NCBI GenBank assembly: GCA_964036275.1
Contig: OZ038435.1
Coordinates: 6,929,687-6,993,686 of the forward strand
Reading direction: 5' to 3'
Length of the DNA: 64,000 nt
Origin: Litoditis marina
Taxonomy: Eukaryota; Nematoda; Chromadorea; Rhabditida; Rhabditidae
A program made the translations under genes and the position numbers. The notes under the pieces are model-generated. The model did no database searches. It was not told the DNA's origin and was given only the letters and a program-made list of their open reading frames with translations. Shown one piece after another: positions 1-15,890 of the stretch (position 1 is its first letter; the number at the start of each line of letters is the position of its first letter).

Positions 1-1235
1 TCTATTTGATACTCTGATACTATAGCGACCCATTTGAAACGTCTCTAATAAAAGGTCGTTTTGTAAGTATTACCTCATAAGTATTCCAATTACCAGCTAT
101 CCACTGAGTATAACTGAAGCAAACTGGCAAATAAAAACCAACATAGGAATTTCACGTGCCCTGATATATATATTTCCGGGATACATCCGGGATACAAGAT
201 TTTTCCTTACTGTATCCGGGATACATCCGAGATAGGTTTGGGTCATATCTGGGATAAATTCCGGATATATAGCCCGGACTAATACAATGAGTATGACCGG
301 TATAAAACATGAATAAAAAGTTCACAATTGGTTTGTGAGGTTAAAATTTCGAGCCATCGAGTTTTTTGGTCTCAAAATTTAGTTTTGGTGCTTGGAAAAA
401 ATTTCGGATTTTGAGTTTTACTTCAACAGTCGCAAGTGTAGGAGTTGCAAGTTAAGTTAAGATAAAACAGAATCTGATACGGATACTTGCAGTTTTACCA
501 ATTTCCCCTGCAAGAAAAACATCTTAAGCTCTGATATTATAGCTTTCTATTTGACCTCAACCTCTTCAATGTGATATCGTTTTGTAAGCATTCTCTCATA
601 TGTATTTCAACTAACATATATCCAAATAGTATCACTAACGCCCGCTAGAAAATTAACACCGACCATTTGGATTTTTTGAGTTTTTTGACATAAGTATTTT
701 TGACTAATAGTACCAAGTTAGAAACCGGGATGTCTGTGTGAAGGGCCGCAGATATTCAGGTGTTTTCGGTTTAATTACCCCACCTACACTTCTTTGCCCA
801 ATTCCAGTATTGTTTCTAGTAGTCAGTTTTGGTCAAAGTCAATTTTGTCACACTTCGAAGAATTCTCCGGCCAGACTAAGATACGTACGTCTCATGAGCG
901 TCCACCACTATCCTGACCTCTCCTTTGTTTAATTACCCAAGTTTGAGGTACTTTAGGTTACGCAGAGGTACTTTGAAAATAATATTTGTTCCTTCTGTCA
1001 GTGCAGTGGCTGACAAGACGTAAACAAGTATTAATTTTGTAAAATTTATATTTTGTAAAGTTTTATACCCAATCGATTATTAGTCGCTTGACATTCGCCT
1101 CCAAGTTGCGGCAAGTTTTTGGCGAAAATCCGCACTTTGCCAGCAAGTTGCTAGCAAAGTGCGGATAGTTGCGTGCATTGCGCCTGTTTCGCCCGCGTTT
1201 CGCTTATTTGCGCTGCGTTTCGCTCACCGAGTCCT
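1..1235. other. Intergenic, no gene recognised
   Basis: AT-rich sequence with no splice-consistent coding exon on either strand. The only structure is a cluster of degenerate direct copies of a word like ATCCGGGATAC at about 170-290. The short open frames in the region show no codon bias or family motif. Confidence 0.5.
170..290. repeat. Degenerate ATCCGGGATAC word repeat
   Basis: About five imperfect copies of a CCGGGATAC-type word lie close together in direct orientation (for example CCGGGATACATCCGGGATAC at the start of the cluster). It resembles the word-repeat termini of the foldback elements elsewhere in the window, but no matching inverted end was found. Confidence 0.5.
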
Positions 1236-1237
1236 GT

Positions 1238-1481
1238 GTATAATATAGTGCTCACATTTCCTAACTGGACTCGTTGGCAGCGTGAAAAACCTTTGGAAGA
1301 CTGTTATTTACAGAAAACATATATTTTACAGAAAGTTTCATCGAACACGGATAATAACGAAGGGGGATAACCCCTCATATAAATTCCTGTTGTATCGAAG
1401 TATTTCCACATGTTCAAAAACTGACTTGAAATTTCATTGGCAAGCTGCCCAAGTCCCGTCGGGAAATGTGCGAACTATACT
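1238..1481. repeat. MITE family A copy, TATAGT termini
   Basis: The element starts TATAGTGCTCACATTTCC and ends with an inverted GGGAAATGTGCGAACTATA. Related copies lie at about 20,395-20,590 (partial) and 29,231-29,640. TA-flanked TATAGT ends suggest a Tc1/mariner-type non-autonomous element; no transposase frame is present. Confidence 0.75.
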
Positions 1482-2058
1482 AACGGAGAACGTGATCTAC
1501 AGTACACAAAGGAATGTGTGAGCAATAGTTGCGATGTAGCAGACAGTTAATGGAATTCATTTGGCAATAATGAAAAACACAATAGTTAATACATGTGTGT
1601 CAATGTCCAACGTTTCAAAGATGACATTTTTTTCCCTCTTGGTGGGCTCCCAGCATTGTCTTTACTGCAACCCCTACTTATCGTTGCATAAATGTTTGAT
1701 TAAGTCAGCTATCCAATTTTAGTAGGCTAGTTTTTTTCAGATGTATCATGCTGGAAAATGTGTTGAGATCTACGGCGAATGGAAATGTGGATGTCATAAT
1801 TTCTGATAAATTTTTGTTTTGCTAAGCAAATGAATGAATAAATTTGTGCACACTTAATTGTTTATGATTTCACTTCATTCCAAATGACGTACAATTTTTG
1901 CCCCCATAACTCGAGCATCAAACGACAAGCAGAGTGGTCAAGTGACTACGATAGGGTTCGTGTTGGTTGGCTGTACTATGCGTTTGTTACAAGACACTAC
2001 CAGCTTTATTGTTGTCCCATTTCAGTAAATGTGTCGTTAAAATGTTGTTAATGGGCGG

Positions 2059-2300
2059 TCACAGTGATATGCAGATCTTTCGAGTAGATGTTCTAATTTT
2101 CATATCTGCCATAAGAACGGCGAATTGCTCTGAAATGACGTATTTGAAATGGCTAGAAGCATCTCGGGAATTGTAATGATTCTTAAATGTTTTTTTTTGA
2201 TATTTCAATTTCGTTGAACAATGTAAAATAGCCGCTTCCTCTCCGAAGGAGAACTTGTCGAGCAACTCTTTCTGGGTATCGATCGGAAGATTCTGCATTC
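2059..2300 (-). pseudogene. Decayed FAR-like gene fragment
   Basis: On the minus strand this matches two separated parts of the FAR-like gene at 6,343-10,660. The first part resembles its second exon (residues like IDTQKELLDKFSFGEE). It is followed directly by sequence matching the end of the last intron (reverse of CAATTC-GAGATG-TTCTAG) and the last exon (EQFAVLMADM). The exons between are missing, so an internal deletion has fused exon 2 to the last intron. The remaining open frame is short and has no signal peptide. It looks like a dead duplicate rather than a functional short gene. Confidence 0.6.
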
Positions 2301-3188
2301 TGGAATATAATTATACGGTTCATAGGTTATGAACATTTTGATTGGAGAACCAGCATTTTCAACGGTTTCGCTGAAATTGTTTGTAAACGCATTTCCACGC
2401 CCAAATTGTCATCTAAATATTGACATGCATACCCTTTTCCCAACAACAAAACGACATGCGACAGTGACTCATTCGTTAAAGTGACCATCCCTCTTTAATT
2501 CGGTGATTCGAGGTAGGAAGGTATACTTGGGGACAAAAAATGAACAAATCAATCACATTTGATGAAAACTCCCCAATTTATCTCACTTTCTCTATAATCT
2601 GCGTTCGGCAACAGCGCGGATGGGTAGTTTGGCTCATAAAAGGCTTGGTTCTCGACCGATTTCTGTTCTTCTCTCAAATGTAATGGTGAGGAGCTACCAG
2701 TAAAATATGAAGGAAGTGTTCTGAGTTTTCATGTTTTTCAATCCGTTCAAATTATAGAGGAACGGTCCCTTTAAAGTGGGTCTTTGTTGTAGTTGAAGCT
2801 CAGTTAAAGTTATATTTCACAAAGTTTTGAAATTTTCAAGTGTTTCGATAGACTGTGGAATACAAATCAATATTAAGCAACGTTACATAGACAGATGCTG
2901 AATATAAAACAGTATAACATCGGATTTCAAATGAAGTTAATGCAGTGGACGGAAAACAGAATGAAAAGGGCACACAGACACCTGTTGTGCAGTTTATCCA
3001 ATGTGTCCAATATGGGACATGGTTCTTCTCTTTCCAAGCCGACTTTTACCTAACCGAGTATTTGCGTAAGGAACCGAACCACTTCTGTGAGCGGATCGGC
3101 ATAGAATCGAACCAGACCCAGAAAAACACTGGTCGACCAACTTCAGCATTTCATTTATATAATTCGGTTCGGCTGAGTTCTCGTTACA
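2301..3188. other. Intergenic, repeat debris
   Basis: No exon was recognised. At about 2,479-2,505 and 2,755-2,780 there are ends of a TTAA-associated repeat (GAGGAACGGTCCCTTTAAAG), a motif that recurs near 6,925, 7,575, 37,960-38,100 and 38,865. Confidence 0.4.
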
Positions 3189-3310
3189 TAAAGCAGGACG
3201 ATAATGTGGACCAAACCCGTGTCGACGGTCCTTTAAACTGCCATTCAAAAATGTATTGCAGTTTGAAGGACTGAACCGTTGCGATTGGACCACATAATCG
3301 TCCTTCTTTA
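3189..3310. repeat. MITE family B copy (palindromic, ~120 bp)
   Basis: Near-palindrome with termini AAAGCAGGACGATAATGTGG and the inverted CCACATAATCGTCCTTCTTT, and an inner CAACGGTCCTTTAAACTGC arm. Other copies: 19,250-19,372, 21,001-21,121, 22,001-22,125, 38,373-38,944 (interrupted), 41,340-41,920 (interrupted) and 43,092-43,215. Flanks are often TTAA-like. Confidence 0.85.
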
Positions 3311-3574
3311 ACTCCTTCTTATAAGGAACCACCTGATTTGAGGGAAATCGGTTCGCTTTTGGTTCAAGCTAAGCCGATTCGAAACGTGGATTGACTTAAC
3401 AATTACCATCAATCGATTCCAGTTCACCTTAAAAGTTGTTTTCATTCGATACTGATACTACTCCAGGGAACAATCGTGCTTGAACAAATTCATATAAATG
3501 CTTCCTTCTCATCTTCTGGCTGAATTCGTTTTTATCAAAGCCAGCCTGTACAGTGTATGTTCCTCAATTTCACT

Positions 3575-3584
3575 GTTTTTGCAG
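3575..3584 (+). promoter_or_regulatory. Candidate trans-splice acceptor
   Basis: GTTTTTGCAG lies 27 bp upstream of the ATG at 3,612, the usual position of a spliced-leader acceptor in nematodes. Inferred from consensus only. Confidence 0.5.
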
Positions 3585-3611
3585 TTCATCCCGCCACTTA
3601 CCGGTCAAACA

Positions 3612-4601
3612 ATGAAGTTCACCCTACTCCTTTTCGCTCTTCTGGCTGTCTGCGGAATGGTCGCTTCAGAACGCTGTAACTACGAAGTGGGAGGTCGCAC
3701 CGTCGAACGACAGTGTGCTGGCGTCACTTGTGGATTGTGGCTGGTGAGTTCGCTCGGAATGCGCTCCGTTAATTACGAATTCGCATTTGGTCGAAACTGT
3801 ATTGCAACAAATCATAGAGGTATAGTGTACCCGAAGAGACGTCAGACGACGGGAGGGAAAATCAATATGTATGACAGCCATGCTTTATAAACAGTTGTTC
3901 TTTCCATTCTTACTGACAGTTCACAGAATGCGGTGTTTTCAGTTTTCGCTTTTCCTTTTCACTTTCTCAAGAGGTTGAGTCGAACTCGAAAACTCAAACT
4001 TTGAGCTCGTATAACAGCCACTTGTGGCAGAAGTTATACACCGTTGACCATTTCTCATCGGTACCTGAGAGAATCGCGACCTCTCAATATTATTCGAGCT
4101 CAGATAAGAAAAAAAGCACATGGAAAGTAATATGAAACCCAGTACGATTGAATGACAATGGAATCGCCACATGGTCAAGCTGGAGAATATTCATCACGGA
4201 GAGCTTTGTATACAGTACACAAATCATAGAAATAATGAACAGTCACTACAACACGTAAACTGAAAATCAAATGAGTAGTCACGTAATGTAAACATTCTAA
4301 TGAAGAACCTCGCATATTGTAATTGCACGTTTCTGAGTTCTACTGTGTTTAACATGTTTCACGCTACTTTGCAATTGAATAACAGTATATCGCGCAAAGA
4401 AACAGTACTTGTTTCAAGTTTCAACCGAACAACTGAAAAGAGCATAGTATCTTTCTTGGTAAGTTTCAAGTATATATCTAGCAGTATTCGGTTGCTTTGC
4501 TGTTATATCGAGTCTGTTTTTCTCTCATTTTCTTCATTTTTCAGTTTCGTTACGATAGCCATTGTGTTGAGAACAACGGCAGCTGGTCATGTGAGTGCTA
4601 A
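3612..4601 (+). CDS. Small secreted six-cysteine protein (2 exons)
   Basis: Exons 3,612-3,743 (44 codons, ending CTG before GTGAGT) and 4,545-4,601 (19 codons, after TTTTTCAG, ending TAA). Both junctions are phase 0, giving 62 residues. Residues 1-19 are a clear signal peptide (MKFTLLLFALLAVCGMVAS), so the product should be secreted. The mature part is about 43 residues with six cysteines spaced C-x11-C-x4-C-x10-C-x8-C-x-C, consistent with three disulfides. The CxC ending is reminiscent of disulfide-rich defence peptides, but the C-x4-C spacing does not fit the CS-alpha-beta signature (C-x3-C), so I do not assign a family. A family C MITE fills part of the 0.8-kb intron. The second exon is chosen because it restores an even cysteine number; reading through the donor instead gives a longer frame with no cysteine-rich end. 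Confidence 0.65.
4232..4394. repeat. MITE family C copy (high-copy, ~130 bp)
   Basis: Termini resemble GTCACGTAA...TTCTAATGA and an inverted CACGTGACTGTGC-type end, with inner TTTCTGAGTTCTGCTGTG. This is the most frequent repeat here; other copies: 16,955-17,085, 19,913-20,046, 20,836-20,965, 25,358-25,470, 26,955-27,069, 35,893-36,024, 39,744-39,872 and 63,503-63,624. Confidence 0.8.
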
Positions 4602-4758
4602 CTGCACAGTCTACAACGGAATGTTTCCAAAAGTCCGTTTCGCCGGTTGATGAATTTTCGATTTCATATTCAAATGAATGAACGTATTTGTGCACGTCCA
4701 ATCCACTTTATTACAAATTGAGCACCAAGACAGATATAAACGGGAGGAGAGACAGAAC

Positions 4759-4839
<81 letters not shown>
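4759..4839. repeat. (GA)n microsatellite
   Basis: Nearly pure GA dinucleotide run of about 80 bp. The Leu/Ser open frame on the minus strand is a by-product of the repeat. Confidence 0.95.
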
Positions 4840-4840
<1 letters not shown>

Positions 4841-4869
4841 CATGAGTGAGCTGCGTTATCAGGCGGCGT

Positions 4870-5010
4870 AGAAATCCCTCCAAAATCTCATGAGATACCT
4901 CATGAGCTAATAGCGTATGATTCTATCGCTTCTCATGAGATTCTATCGATCGCCATGCTGAAACATTGAATATTCACGAGTAGCTCATGAGAAGCTCATT
5001 AAGCTTCCAA
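4870..5010. repeat. Foldback repeat with CTCATGAG palindromes
   Basis: Contains several CTCATGAGATACCTCATGAG-like words in both orientations. A second copy, more complete, is at about 21,590-21,760 with AATCCCTC...GAGGGATT outer ends. Confidence 0.65.
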
Positions 5011-5060
5011 GAGGTTAGACGATTCTCTACGCTGTGGCGGTTTACCATTGAAACTAAGTA

Positions 5061-5122
5061 CTGGGATTCAAACCCAAGTTTGTGGAGCCACGGCCGAATG
5101 CTAGCCACTTGACCACCAGCCC
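5061..5122 (-). repeat. tRNA-derived sequence (SINE-like), degenerate
   Basis: On the minus strand it holds TGGTCAAGTGGC, a good RNA polymerase III A box, followed by GGGTTTGAATCCC, a good B box, at tRNA-like spacing. A full cloverleaf could not be drawn, so this is a tRNA-derived retroelement head or tRNA pseudogene rather than a working tRNA. Confidence 0.5.
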
Positions 5123-5151
5123 TCATTACTCTACAGTTTTGAGTTGGCTGT

Positions 5152-5716
5152 ATAGTTCGTTTCACTCATCGATAGTAGTCAGCCATGCTGGACTGGCGCA
5201 CCCTATATACTCGTCGCCAACTGAAAGGCGGGATGGTACTGTATACTTCAGTTTTTTCTGTGTAAGCACACGTGTCTTCGACTCCAAAGCTTGCCGGCCG
5301 TGGGCTCTAATAGCGCAGTGGTTAGCGTTCCTTGTCTACCCTGCCACGAATATGTTGCTCCCTGGGTTCCCGTCGAGAGACACAAAATTATAAATTTGAC
5401 ACTCACTATACTGCAGGCGACTGATTTGGTAGCTCGCCAGTTTTTCAATGACAAATAATACCAAACTTTTTTGAACAATTTCGATTATAATAATAATGTT
5501 TATCAGTATAATAATAGACCAATATGAAATCACGAAATGTAAACTGTTCAAACTGACATTTGAGAAAACAAAAGAAAAACAGGTACATGAAGAAAGTTAA
5601 AACAGGTACATGAAGAAAGTTATGGTGGTGGATATTTGAAACATTCTAACACAACTGGCGGCGCCCACAAACATCAACTGTACTTGGCTACTATCGATGG
5701 GTGAAACGAACTATAT
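5152..5716. repeat. MITE family D copy carrying a SINE insertion
   Basis: Starts TATAGTTCGTTTCACTCATCGATAGTAG and ends with the inverted CTATCGATGGGTGAAACGAACTATA. Related copies: 30,820-31,048 and 31,391-31,624, plus a lone end at about 29,994-30,037. A tRNA-derived repeat (5,203-5,404) lies inside. Confidence 0.7.
5203..5404 (+). mobile_element. tRNA-derived SINE-like repeat, copy 1
   Basis: Contains TAGCGCAGTGGTTAGCG (A box) but a damaged B box (GGGTTCCCGTC). Flanked by a conserved head (CGCCAACTGAAAGGCGGGA) and tail (AAATTTGACACTCACTATA). It is the most decayed of the seven main copies. Confidence 0.7.
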
Positions 5717-5877
5717 ACCGCAAAAAATGTTTTCTTCCGAATGGTCCCGAACTTTCTTTATGCTTCTTTATGCTCTAAACCGAACCAATATATATCATTC
5801 GATGGGTACAGGTGTAGGAGGGACCAAATTTGAATGTAGTTTCGTCATAACAACAAATGCCGCTCGAAGGGGATCTA

Positions 5878-6073
5878 TAGTCGTTGTCAACGGAAAAGTG
5901 GGAGGGTACTGTATATCTCACTTTCCGCTCTGTACGCACAGATGTCTTTGATGACAAAGCCTGCCGGTTATGTACTCTAATAGCGCAATGGTTTGCGCTT
6001 AACTACGAATCTTTTGCTCACAGGTTCGATTCCGGCGGGAGACGGAAACTTATAAATTTAGCACCCACTATAG
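5878..6073 (+). mobile_element. tRNA-derived SINE-like repeat, copy 2
   Basis: Head CTATAGTCGTTGTCAACGG, A-box region TAGCGCAATGG, exact B box GGTTCGATTCC, tail AAATTTAGCACCCACTATAG. The outer CTATAGT/ACTATAG ends form short inverted repeats. Confidence 0.75.
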
Positions 6074-6342
6074 ATCAAACTACGGCCAGTGCGGGCAAGG
6101 CGATTATGATAGATTCCTTTTTGTAAGCGTTCGTTCCACTTGCAAACTATATACTCATTGTATCTCGTGAAAAACTAGAAAAAAGTGTCAAATTTATTAT
6201 CTATAGAAACGGTTGTTGAACTCCATTTGCAACAAAAAAAACATACATAGTGTTAGTGTAAAAGTTAAAAGGTGACACTGATACTCATAATAATGAGAAG
6301 AGAATGGAAAAATGTATTTTTGTTCATCAATTTAGAATATTC

Positions 6343-10660
<4,318 letters not shown>

Positions 10661-10968
10661 TCCAATCACCACCTGACTCTGGAACAAGTGTTCTGGTTAA
10701 ATGAAAACCTCACATGAAGTGTTGAAGAAATTGAGCGATCGTGGCAAAGTGTCACCACCTGAATACATATGCGAGAACATTTCGAAACCTTCATCCTATC
10801 CTGCACCTCTCCCTTTGCACACTATTTTGCAATACTCGTACACTGGAGGGATGTTAGATCAAAAAGCCGAAACGTTCCTGGATACGTCTTCTGGGCACTT
10901 TCTGGTACGCATTCACAATCTTCTCAGGAACGTTTTCTGACAAATGATTTCGTATTACTGAAACCAAC

Positions 10969-11052
10969 CTCGGCGATATAGTTTTTTGCTTCCTTTGAGA
11001 GTTTCCCGGAAGTCAGAACTGCCCCATTCTTTGCAATACTCACCGAGTCACC
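10969..11052 (-). pseudogene. FAR-like exon, isolated
   Basis: On the minus strand, an 84-bp phase-0 segment flanked by TTATTCAG and GTTGGT encodes a 28-residue piece with LSKEAKNYIAE, very like ELSKEAREEVLRK of exon 6 of the gene just downstream. No partner exons with matching phase were found. Either a remnant of a tandem duplicate or an unrecognised upstream exon of the same gene; in the latter case it would have to fit 5' of the signal-peptide exon, which is unlikely. Confidence 0.4.
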
Positions 11053-11055
11053 CTG

Positions 11056-11420
11056 AATAATAGGATATAAGACGAGGCAGGATAAAAATATGGCAGAATC
11101 TCCTGAAAACGCTCAAACCTCGATTTTTCGGACTTTTGAAATATGCGCGAATCATCTTCGCCTTAATTGACGTGAAATTACAAAAGCAAACAAAAAACAG
11201 GGTTCAGAAATATTTATATGTTTGTACTTGCCCAAAATACACACGAATTTTAAAATAATGCTCAACAAGATCATGATCATTGGAAATAGGGTGCGCGACC
11301 AAATCTGGATGATCCAGAACTGGGCTTTGGAGAAAGCCCGAGTTTGACTGAGGACCACTGGGGCAACCAAACCCAAATCTGGATCATCCAAGAATGGGCC
11401 AGCGACCAAAAACAAGTGAA
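11056..11420. repeat. Repeat family F, left-type end
   Basis: Begins ATAAGACGAGGCAGGATAAAAAT and contains CTGGATGATCCAGAA. An inverted relative ends at 15,890 (ATTTTTATCCTGCCTCGTC) with TTTTGGATCATCCAACTTTG inside. Confidence 0.55.
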
Positions 11421-12076
11421 AATTGATATTACACCATATTTCAGACCAAAATACAAACTATAAAAAACGGTCGCAATGAAAATCTTCAACTACACAAAAT
11501 ATTTTCGCCATCACTTTACGTTAACCCTACCTACACCCCCACATAGTCTTTTCAAGAAAACATTGAGCTAGTATACTTCTTTTAGAAAGTGGAGGGACTG
11601 TTTCAGCGCCGTACCCATGAATGAAATAAAAAGAGGGTTCCGCAAAAAACAATTGATAATACTAGTAATTTCCCTCTAGCCGTGAGGATGAAGCAAGAAG
11701 CACAATGTCTCATTGAAGCGAAAGTTAAATAATCTCCGAAAATGACAGCGAGAAACTACGGACACAAAAAAAAACAAAAAAAACAAGGTGCTAATGTGAG
11801 GCGACTTTGTCCACACAAACTGAATGCAAATCAGGAATGCAAGAATTGATGCAATTTCATCTGGGTAACCATTGACCAAGCTAGAAAACAGGGTGCTAGC
11901 TAAATTGTGTTTTCACCGGCTAAGTGCGACTATTGCTGAAGTAGGAATAGTTACGATTATAACAAAACCGGGTGATTAAATGAGTCATCCAACAAAGTCA
12001 CCTCATATTTGATAAGGTGGGTTTAACCGACAGCCGGGTGGAAACTCTATAAAAACCACATGCAAGATAAACTCAG

Positions 12077-14856
12077 ATGAATAACCTTCTCAAGTTGACA
12101 ATCCTTGTCCATTTGGCTCAGAGAGGGATAGGCACGCAGAATTCAAACGTCGAATGTCGTCCTCTCCAGCCGTGCGTGAATGCATTCATCGAATACAACG
12201 AACTGCAAAAAAAACAATTTAGAGGTGAGCGTAGAACCAAACAGCAACTTCCAGCTAGCATACACCAAAAATTTTGTATTTGAGGGGGATATTCGAGGAG
12301 CAAAAAACCAAAAAATAAGGGACCTACTAATTACCGCACCTACCGCACCGGGGGAAATACCGCACCGCGATTTGAAAATACCGCACCGTACCGCACCACC
12401 GCAAATTTGCGTATTTTTTTCAAAAAATCCAAAATCTTCAATTTTGCCAACAAAATAGTTTTCAAAGCATAAACCCTATTCTTTTCACTTGAAAACAACA
12501 ATAGTGATCTCGAGAAAACTTTCTGTGAAACTTTCTAACTAGAAGAACACGCTTTCAGTATTGCATTTTCGTGTTCTGTTGTGTATTCTTCAAATTGTTT
12601 TATGCCTTCATGTCATATTAGTGAGTTATCGAATGTATAGAAGAAACTGCTTATCAGAAGAGAAGCACTGAGTACACATTATGCTAGCGTTTGCTCCACT
12701 AGCAACTTATATGAATACTTTATTCCCGTGGAAAAGTGAGAGGTAACAAAAAAGGATTACCATAATAGAGTTAGAGGTTTGTGCTCGTTTGTTCATTGGC
12801 AATGATTGTCAATTTTGAGCTAAAAATGAAATCCACCAAATATTTCAGGTTTGAATAGCTCATACTTGCAGAAAGAACTGAAAGAATCTCTAAACAAATA
12901 CACTGACCGAATTTTGCAGAAAAAGGGAATAAACTCATTGTGATCGGTAACTAGACATCATTTTCAGACTTGCTGTATCTAAAGTGATGGAAAGAATAGG
13001 ATTTATGCCTTAGAAACTATTTTGTTTGCAAAATTGGAGATTTTAAACTTTTTGAAAAAAATACGCAAATTTGCGGTGGTGCGGTACGGTGCGGTATTTT
13101 CAAATCGCGGTGCGGTATTTTCCCGGTGCGGTAGGTGCGGTAATTAGTAGGTCCCAAAAAATAATGAGAGTCGCATAAGAATAATTGTTGCGAGTTGTTC
13201 AGTTCGTGTCTAAGTTGAATTAAAACTGGTGATCTTTGAAAAATATTCTAACTAACATAAAACAGTGAATACGATACACCAAAATTGGCTTAAAACGAAA
13301 AACAAGCTATTTTAACTCACATTTTCCAATATTGTTATGTCCTTCCTAACCGACAACTGACAAGAGTGATATCGGAACAGAATCTTACCTGAAATGAAAT
13401 GAAATGTAAAAAGCTAAAAAGACAAATATTAGGACGAAACAGAATCATTCGATACAAAAAGACAGAGAATGGTAACATACACACGAAGAAAACGACACCA
13501 ATGAGGTTAAATGACGTTTATGAACTAAGGAATCGAAAATATTTAAAACATAATGTAAAATAATAATAACAATGAAAATTTTAAGGCTTTCGCTCACTGG
13601 ATGGCGGCCGTCCAAAATTTGAAAACGTCAGCCGCCGCGCGACCGCGCCGCGTGTCTCGTCAACAGAAGCCCGCTCTGCCGTTTAAAATTTATTCGTTTG
13701 ACTTTTCTGAATTTTGTTTTTTTTACTATTTCTATGTCTATTTTTTCACACTTCACCGATTTCGTGGTAATTTAAGTGTTCTGCAGGGTACTGTGGCGTG
13801 TGGGAAACTGGCATCTACCACAGGAAACTCCTTTTTTCTTCAATAAAAGTGAGTTATCCCTAATAATTCTTCATGTCATTTTGCTTTGTGACTCATGGAA
13901 AAAATGTCACAAAAGCATTGTAGACCATGTGAAATGACTACTTGTTCGAATGTCAGCCGCTTTTAATGGTGGTATGGCTAGTAAAATTCATTTTGTTCGC
14001 AAATTCCACAATGAACCGCGAATTTTGTTAACCCTGCCAGTTAACCGTTAACCCGGTTACAGTTAACCATTTTTCTATTGACTCTTTAGTAACCTTTTTT
14101 TCCAACGTCTTTTGGGCGAAAATTGCGGATACCAAGTGGTTAACAAACGTGTTAACCATTTTTTCGGTTAACGGTCAACTGGCGCGGTTAACGAAAAACG
14201 CGGTTAAATACATGATTTGCCCCTTTCATCACCTCGTCTCTGTGTTCTTGCCTACATTAAATGTTGATGCCTAACTCGTATTGATCCTCGCCTATGGAGT
14301 TTTTTGAGGTAACGACCTGACGCCCACTGCAATTTTGTGTGATAAGAGGACCATTTCGCGTATCGCGCATGTTTCAGCGTCTGCTGATCGTTTGAAAACC
14401 GATAACACAATTTGGGCTAAATCTGTAATCGAGAACACCGTGTCATTCATAAAATTAGATCATATTTCAAGTTTAATATTATCAGCTAATGAGCTAATGC
14501 AAAAGACTATTGGCGTAAAATTGTCTACGCTCGCTTGGAATTCGTTTATCTCATATTCTGTTCCACTCAGAGACACTTGTTTGTTATATAAATTTACATC
14601 CCAAATCTCACTAGCATATTAGCGTCAGGTTATTTCTACTAGCCGGGTTTGGGTTTAGACGAAGTACAATGTAGCTAGCATTACAACGTTCTGACAGTAA
14701 TCTGTTTTTGCACTGCGTTAATTCGTTTTTTTTTCAGGATTTGGCGTCGTTCGTTATTCCGTTCGTGACATCGTCCAAATGGATACGCACTGCAAGAAAA
14801 AGTCGATCTCTCTGGCGGATATTCTCTTCTCATGTGACGTAATAGGAACTGTGTGA
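12077..14856 (+). CDS. Small secreted four-cysteine protein (2 exons)
   Basis: Exons 12,077-12,224 and 14,738-14,856 (267 bases, 88 residues). The donor is AGAG before GTGAGC and the acceptor TTTTTTTTCAG; the split Gly codon (G+GA) keeps frame and leads to TGA. The first ~20 residues form a signal peptide (MNNLLKLTILVHLAQRGIG). The mature protein has four cysteines: two in the motif CRPLQPC near the N terminus, one in HCKKK and one in FSCDV. No family was recognised. Its 2.5-kb intron holds two foldback elements (12,319-13,155 and 13,998-14,221). Alternatives are a longer first exon or a different second exon, but the consistent phase and even cysteine count support the model. Confidence 0.55.
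12319..13155. mobile_element. Foldback element with ACCGCACC-word termini, 9-bp TSD
   Basis: 837 bp. Left end GGGACCTACTAATTACCGCA is mirrored at the right end (GCGGTAATTAGTAGGTCCC); the inverted termini run for about 170 bp and contain several ACCGCACC words. The 9-bp direct repeat AAAAAATAA flanks it exactly (12,310-12,318 and 13,156-13,164). No coding capacity seen. Long inverted termini plus 9-bp duplication fit Mutator-like elements. Confidence 0.85.
13998..14221. mobile_element. Foldback element with GTTAACC words, older copy
   Basis: Contains about ten GGTTAAC/GTTAACC words in both orientations. Ends CGCAAATTCCACAATGAACC and CATGATTTGCC match the ends of the better preserved element at 27,972-28,077. 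Target duplication is not recognisable, consistent with age. Confidence 0.65.
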
Positions 14857-15540
14857 CTGTATGAGAAGTAAGGTGTTGTTATCTTTCTAATTCACATATT
14901 TCTATTAGGTTTTTGTGGGGTAGAGGGTAAACGTACAAAAGTCTAGTAGAAAGCATCATAACCGTTTCGAATAATAATAATTGTATACTTGAGATTATCA
15001 CTTTTTGGCTAATAAAACACCGAAACGATCGAACAAGTTCTTTTTTCTTCACCTATAGTATCATGCTGTCATGAACCAGTAAAGTTCGACTATTTGACAA
15101 ACATGCGTCGGGTTTTAGATGTAAACACGTAAAAATTAATCTTTTTCGGCAAAAAAGTAGCCCGTTTTTCAATTTAAAGTTTTCCTGGCTGTTCGGACAA
15201 CTTTACTGGGGTATGCATTTTGTACGTGTACTATTATCATTGTTGTCATAAGTGGGAGAGTGTGTTTATCCAACCTTTTAAACCTCCAATATTCCACCTA
15301 TGACAGTTATCCTACTGTAAAAGTATCAATTAGAATAGGGTTGTCTAGCGTATTATGTTTTCACTTTGCCCAGCAACTTTCTATAAGACTAAGTTATTTT
15401 CGAAGTTATTGTATATAATAATTCTGCACATTTTCTTCCTTAATCGTGATGTAATTTTATTATATTCCAATTAGTCTCTTTTCACAGTAATGGCTAGGTG
15501 AAATAATGTATTTTTGCGTTCAAAAACGAGCGGTTTGTTC
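14857..15540. other. Intergenic, no gene recognised
   Basis: AT-rich sequence downstream of the secreted-protein gene. No exon or conserved family seen apart from a short stretch near 15,170-15,200 (CTGGCTGTTCGGACAACTTTACTG) that recurs in altered form near 61,780. Confidence 0.4.
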
Positions 15541-15890
15541 GAAATGGGCAAACGGCTCGTTTCTGGATCATCCAAAAATGGTCATGTCCTCGTGATATAG
15601 CCGACATCGAGGGTGTCTCTGATTTTTCATGACCCTGTCTCATTTTGGATCATCCAACTTTGGCCTTCTCATTCACACTATTATTTGATGTCTTGATTTT
15701 GATGGAATAAAATAATTGTTTATATATCTGACTTCTAGATTTCTTGTGAAAGTCTTATGCCCCATTTATGGCAAAAATTCAAATTTTAAGTAAGAAATCG
15801 AAAAAACATGAAAACGGACCGGATTTGAGCATTTTAACTCATTTTCGTGAAATCTGTCAGATTTTTATCCTGCCTCGTCTTATATGATGC
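15541..15890. repeat. Repeat family F, right-type end
   Basis: Inverted relative of 11,056-11,420, ending ATTTTTATCCTGCCTCGTC. Contains TGGATCATCCAA. See the rejected idea that the two ends delimit one element. Confidence 0.5.

Noticed and set aside
4611..4883. Leu/Ser-repeat protein on the minus strand
   Set aside because: Produced by the (GA)n run; the adjacent coding exon is on the other strand.
11056..15890. One 4.8-kb transposon bounded by the ATAAGACGAGGCAGGAT ends
   Set aside because: The sequence next to each end differs, a gene and unrelated foldbacks lie between, and no target duplication was seen. Two separate repeat copies are more likely.
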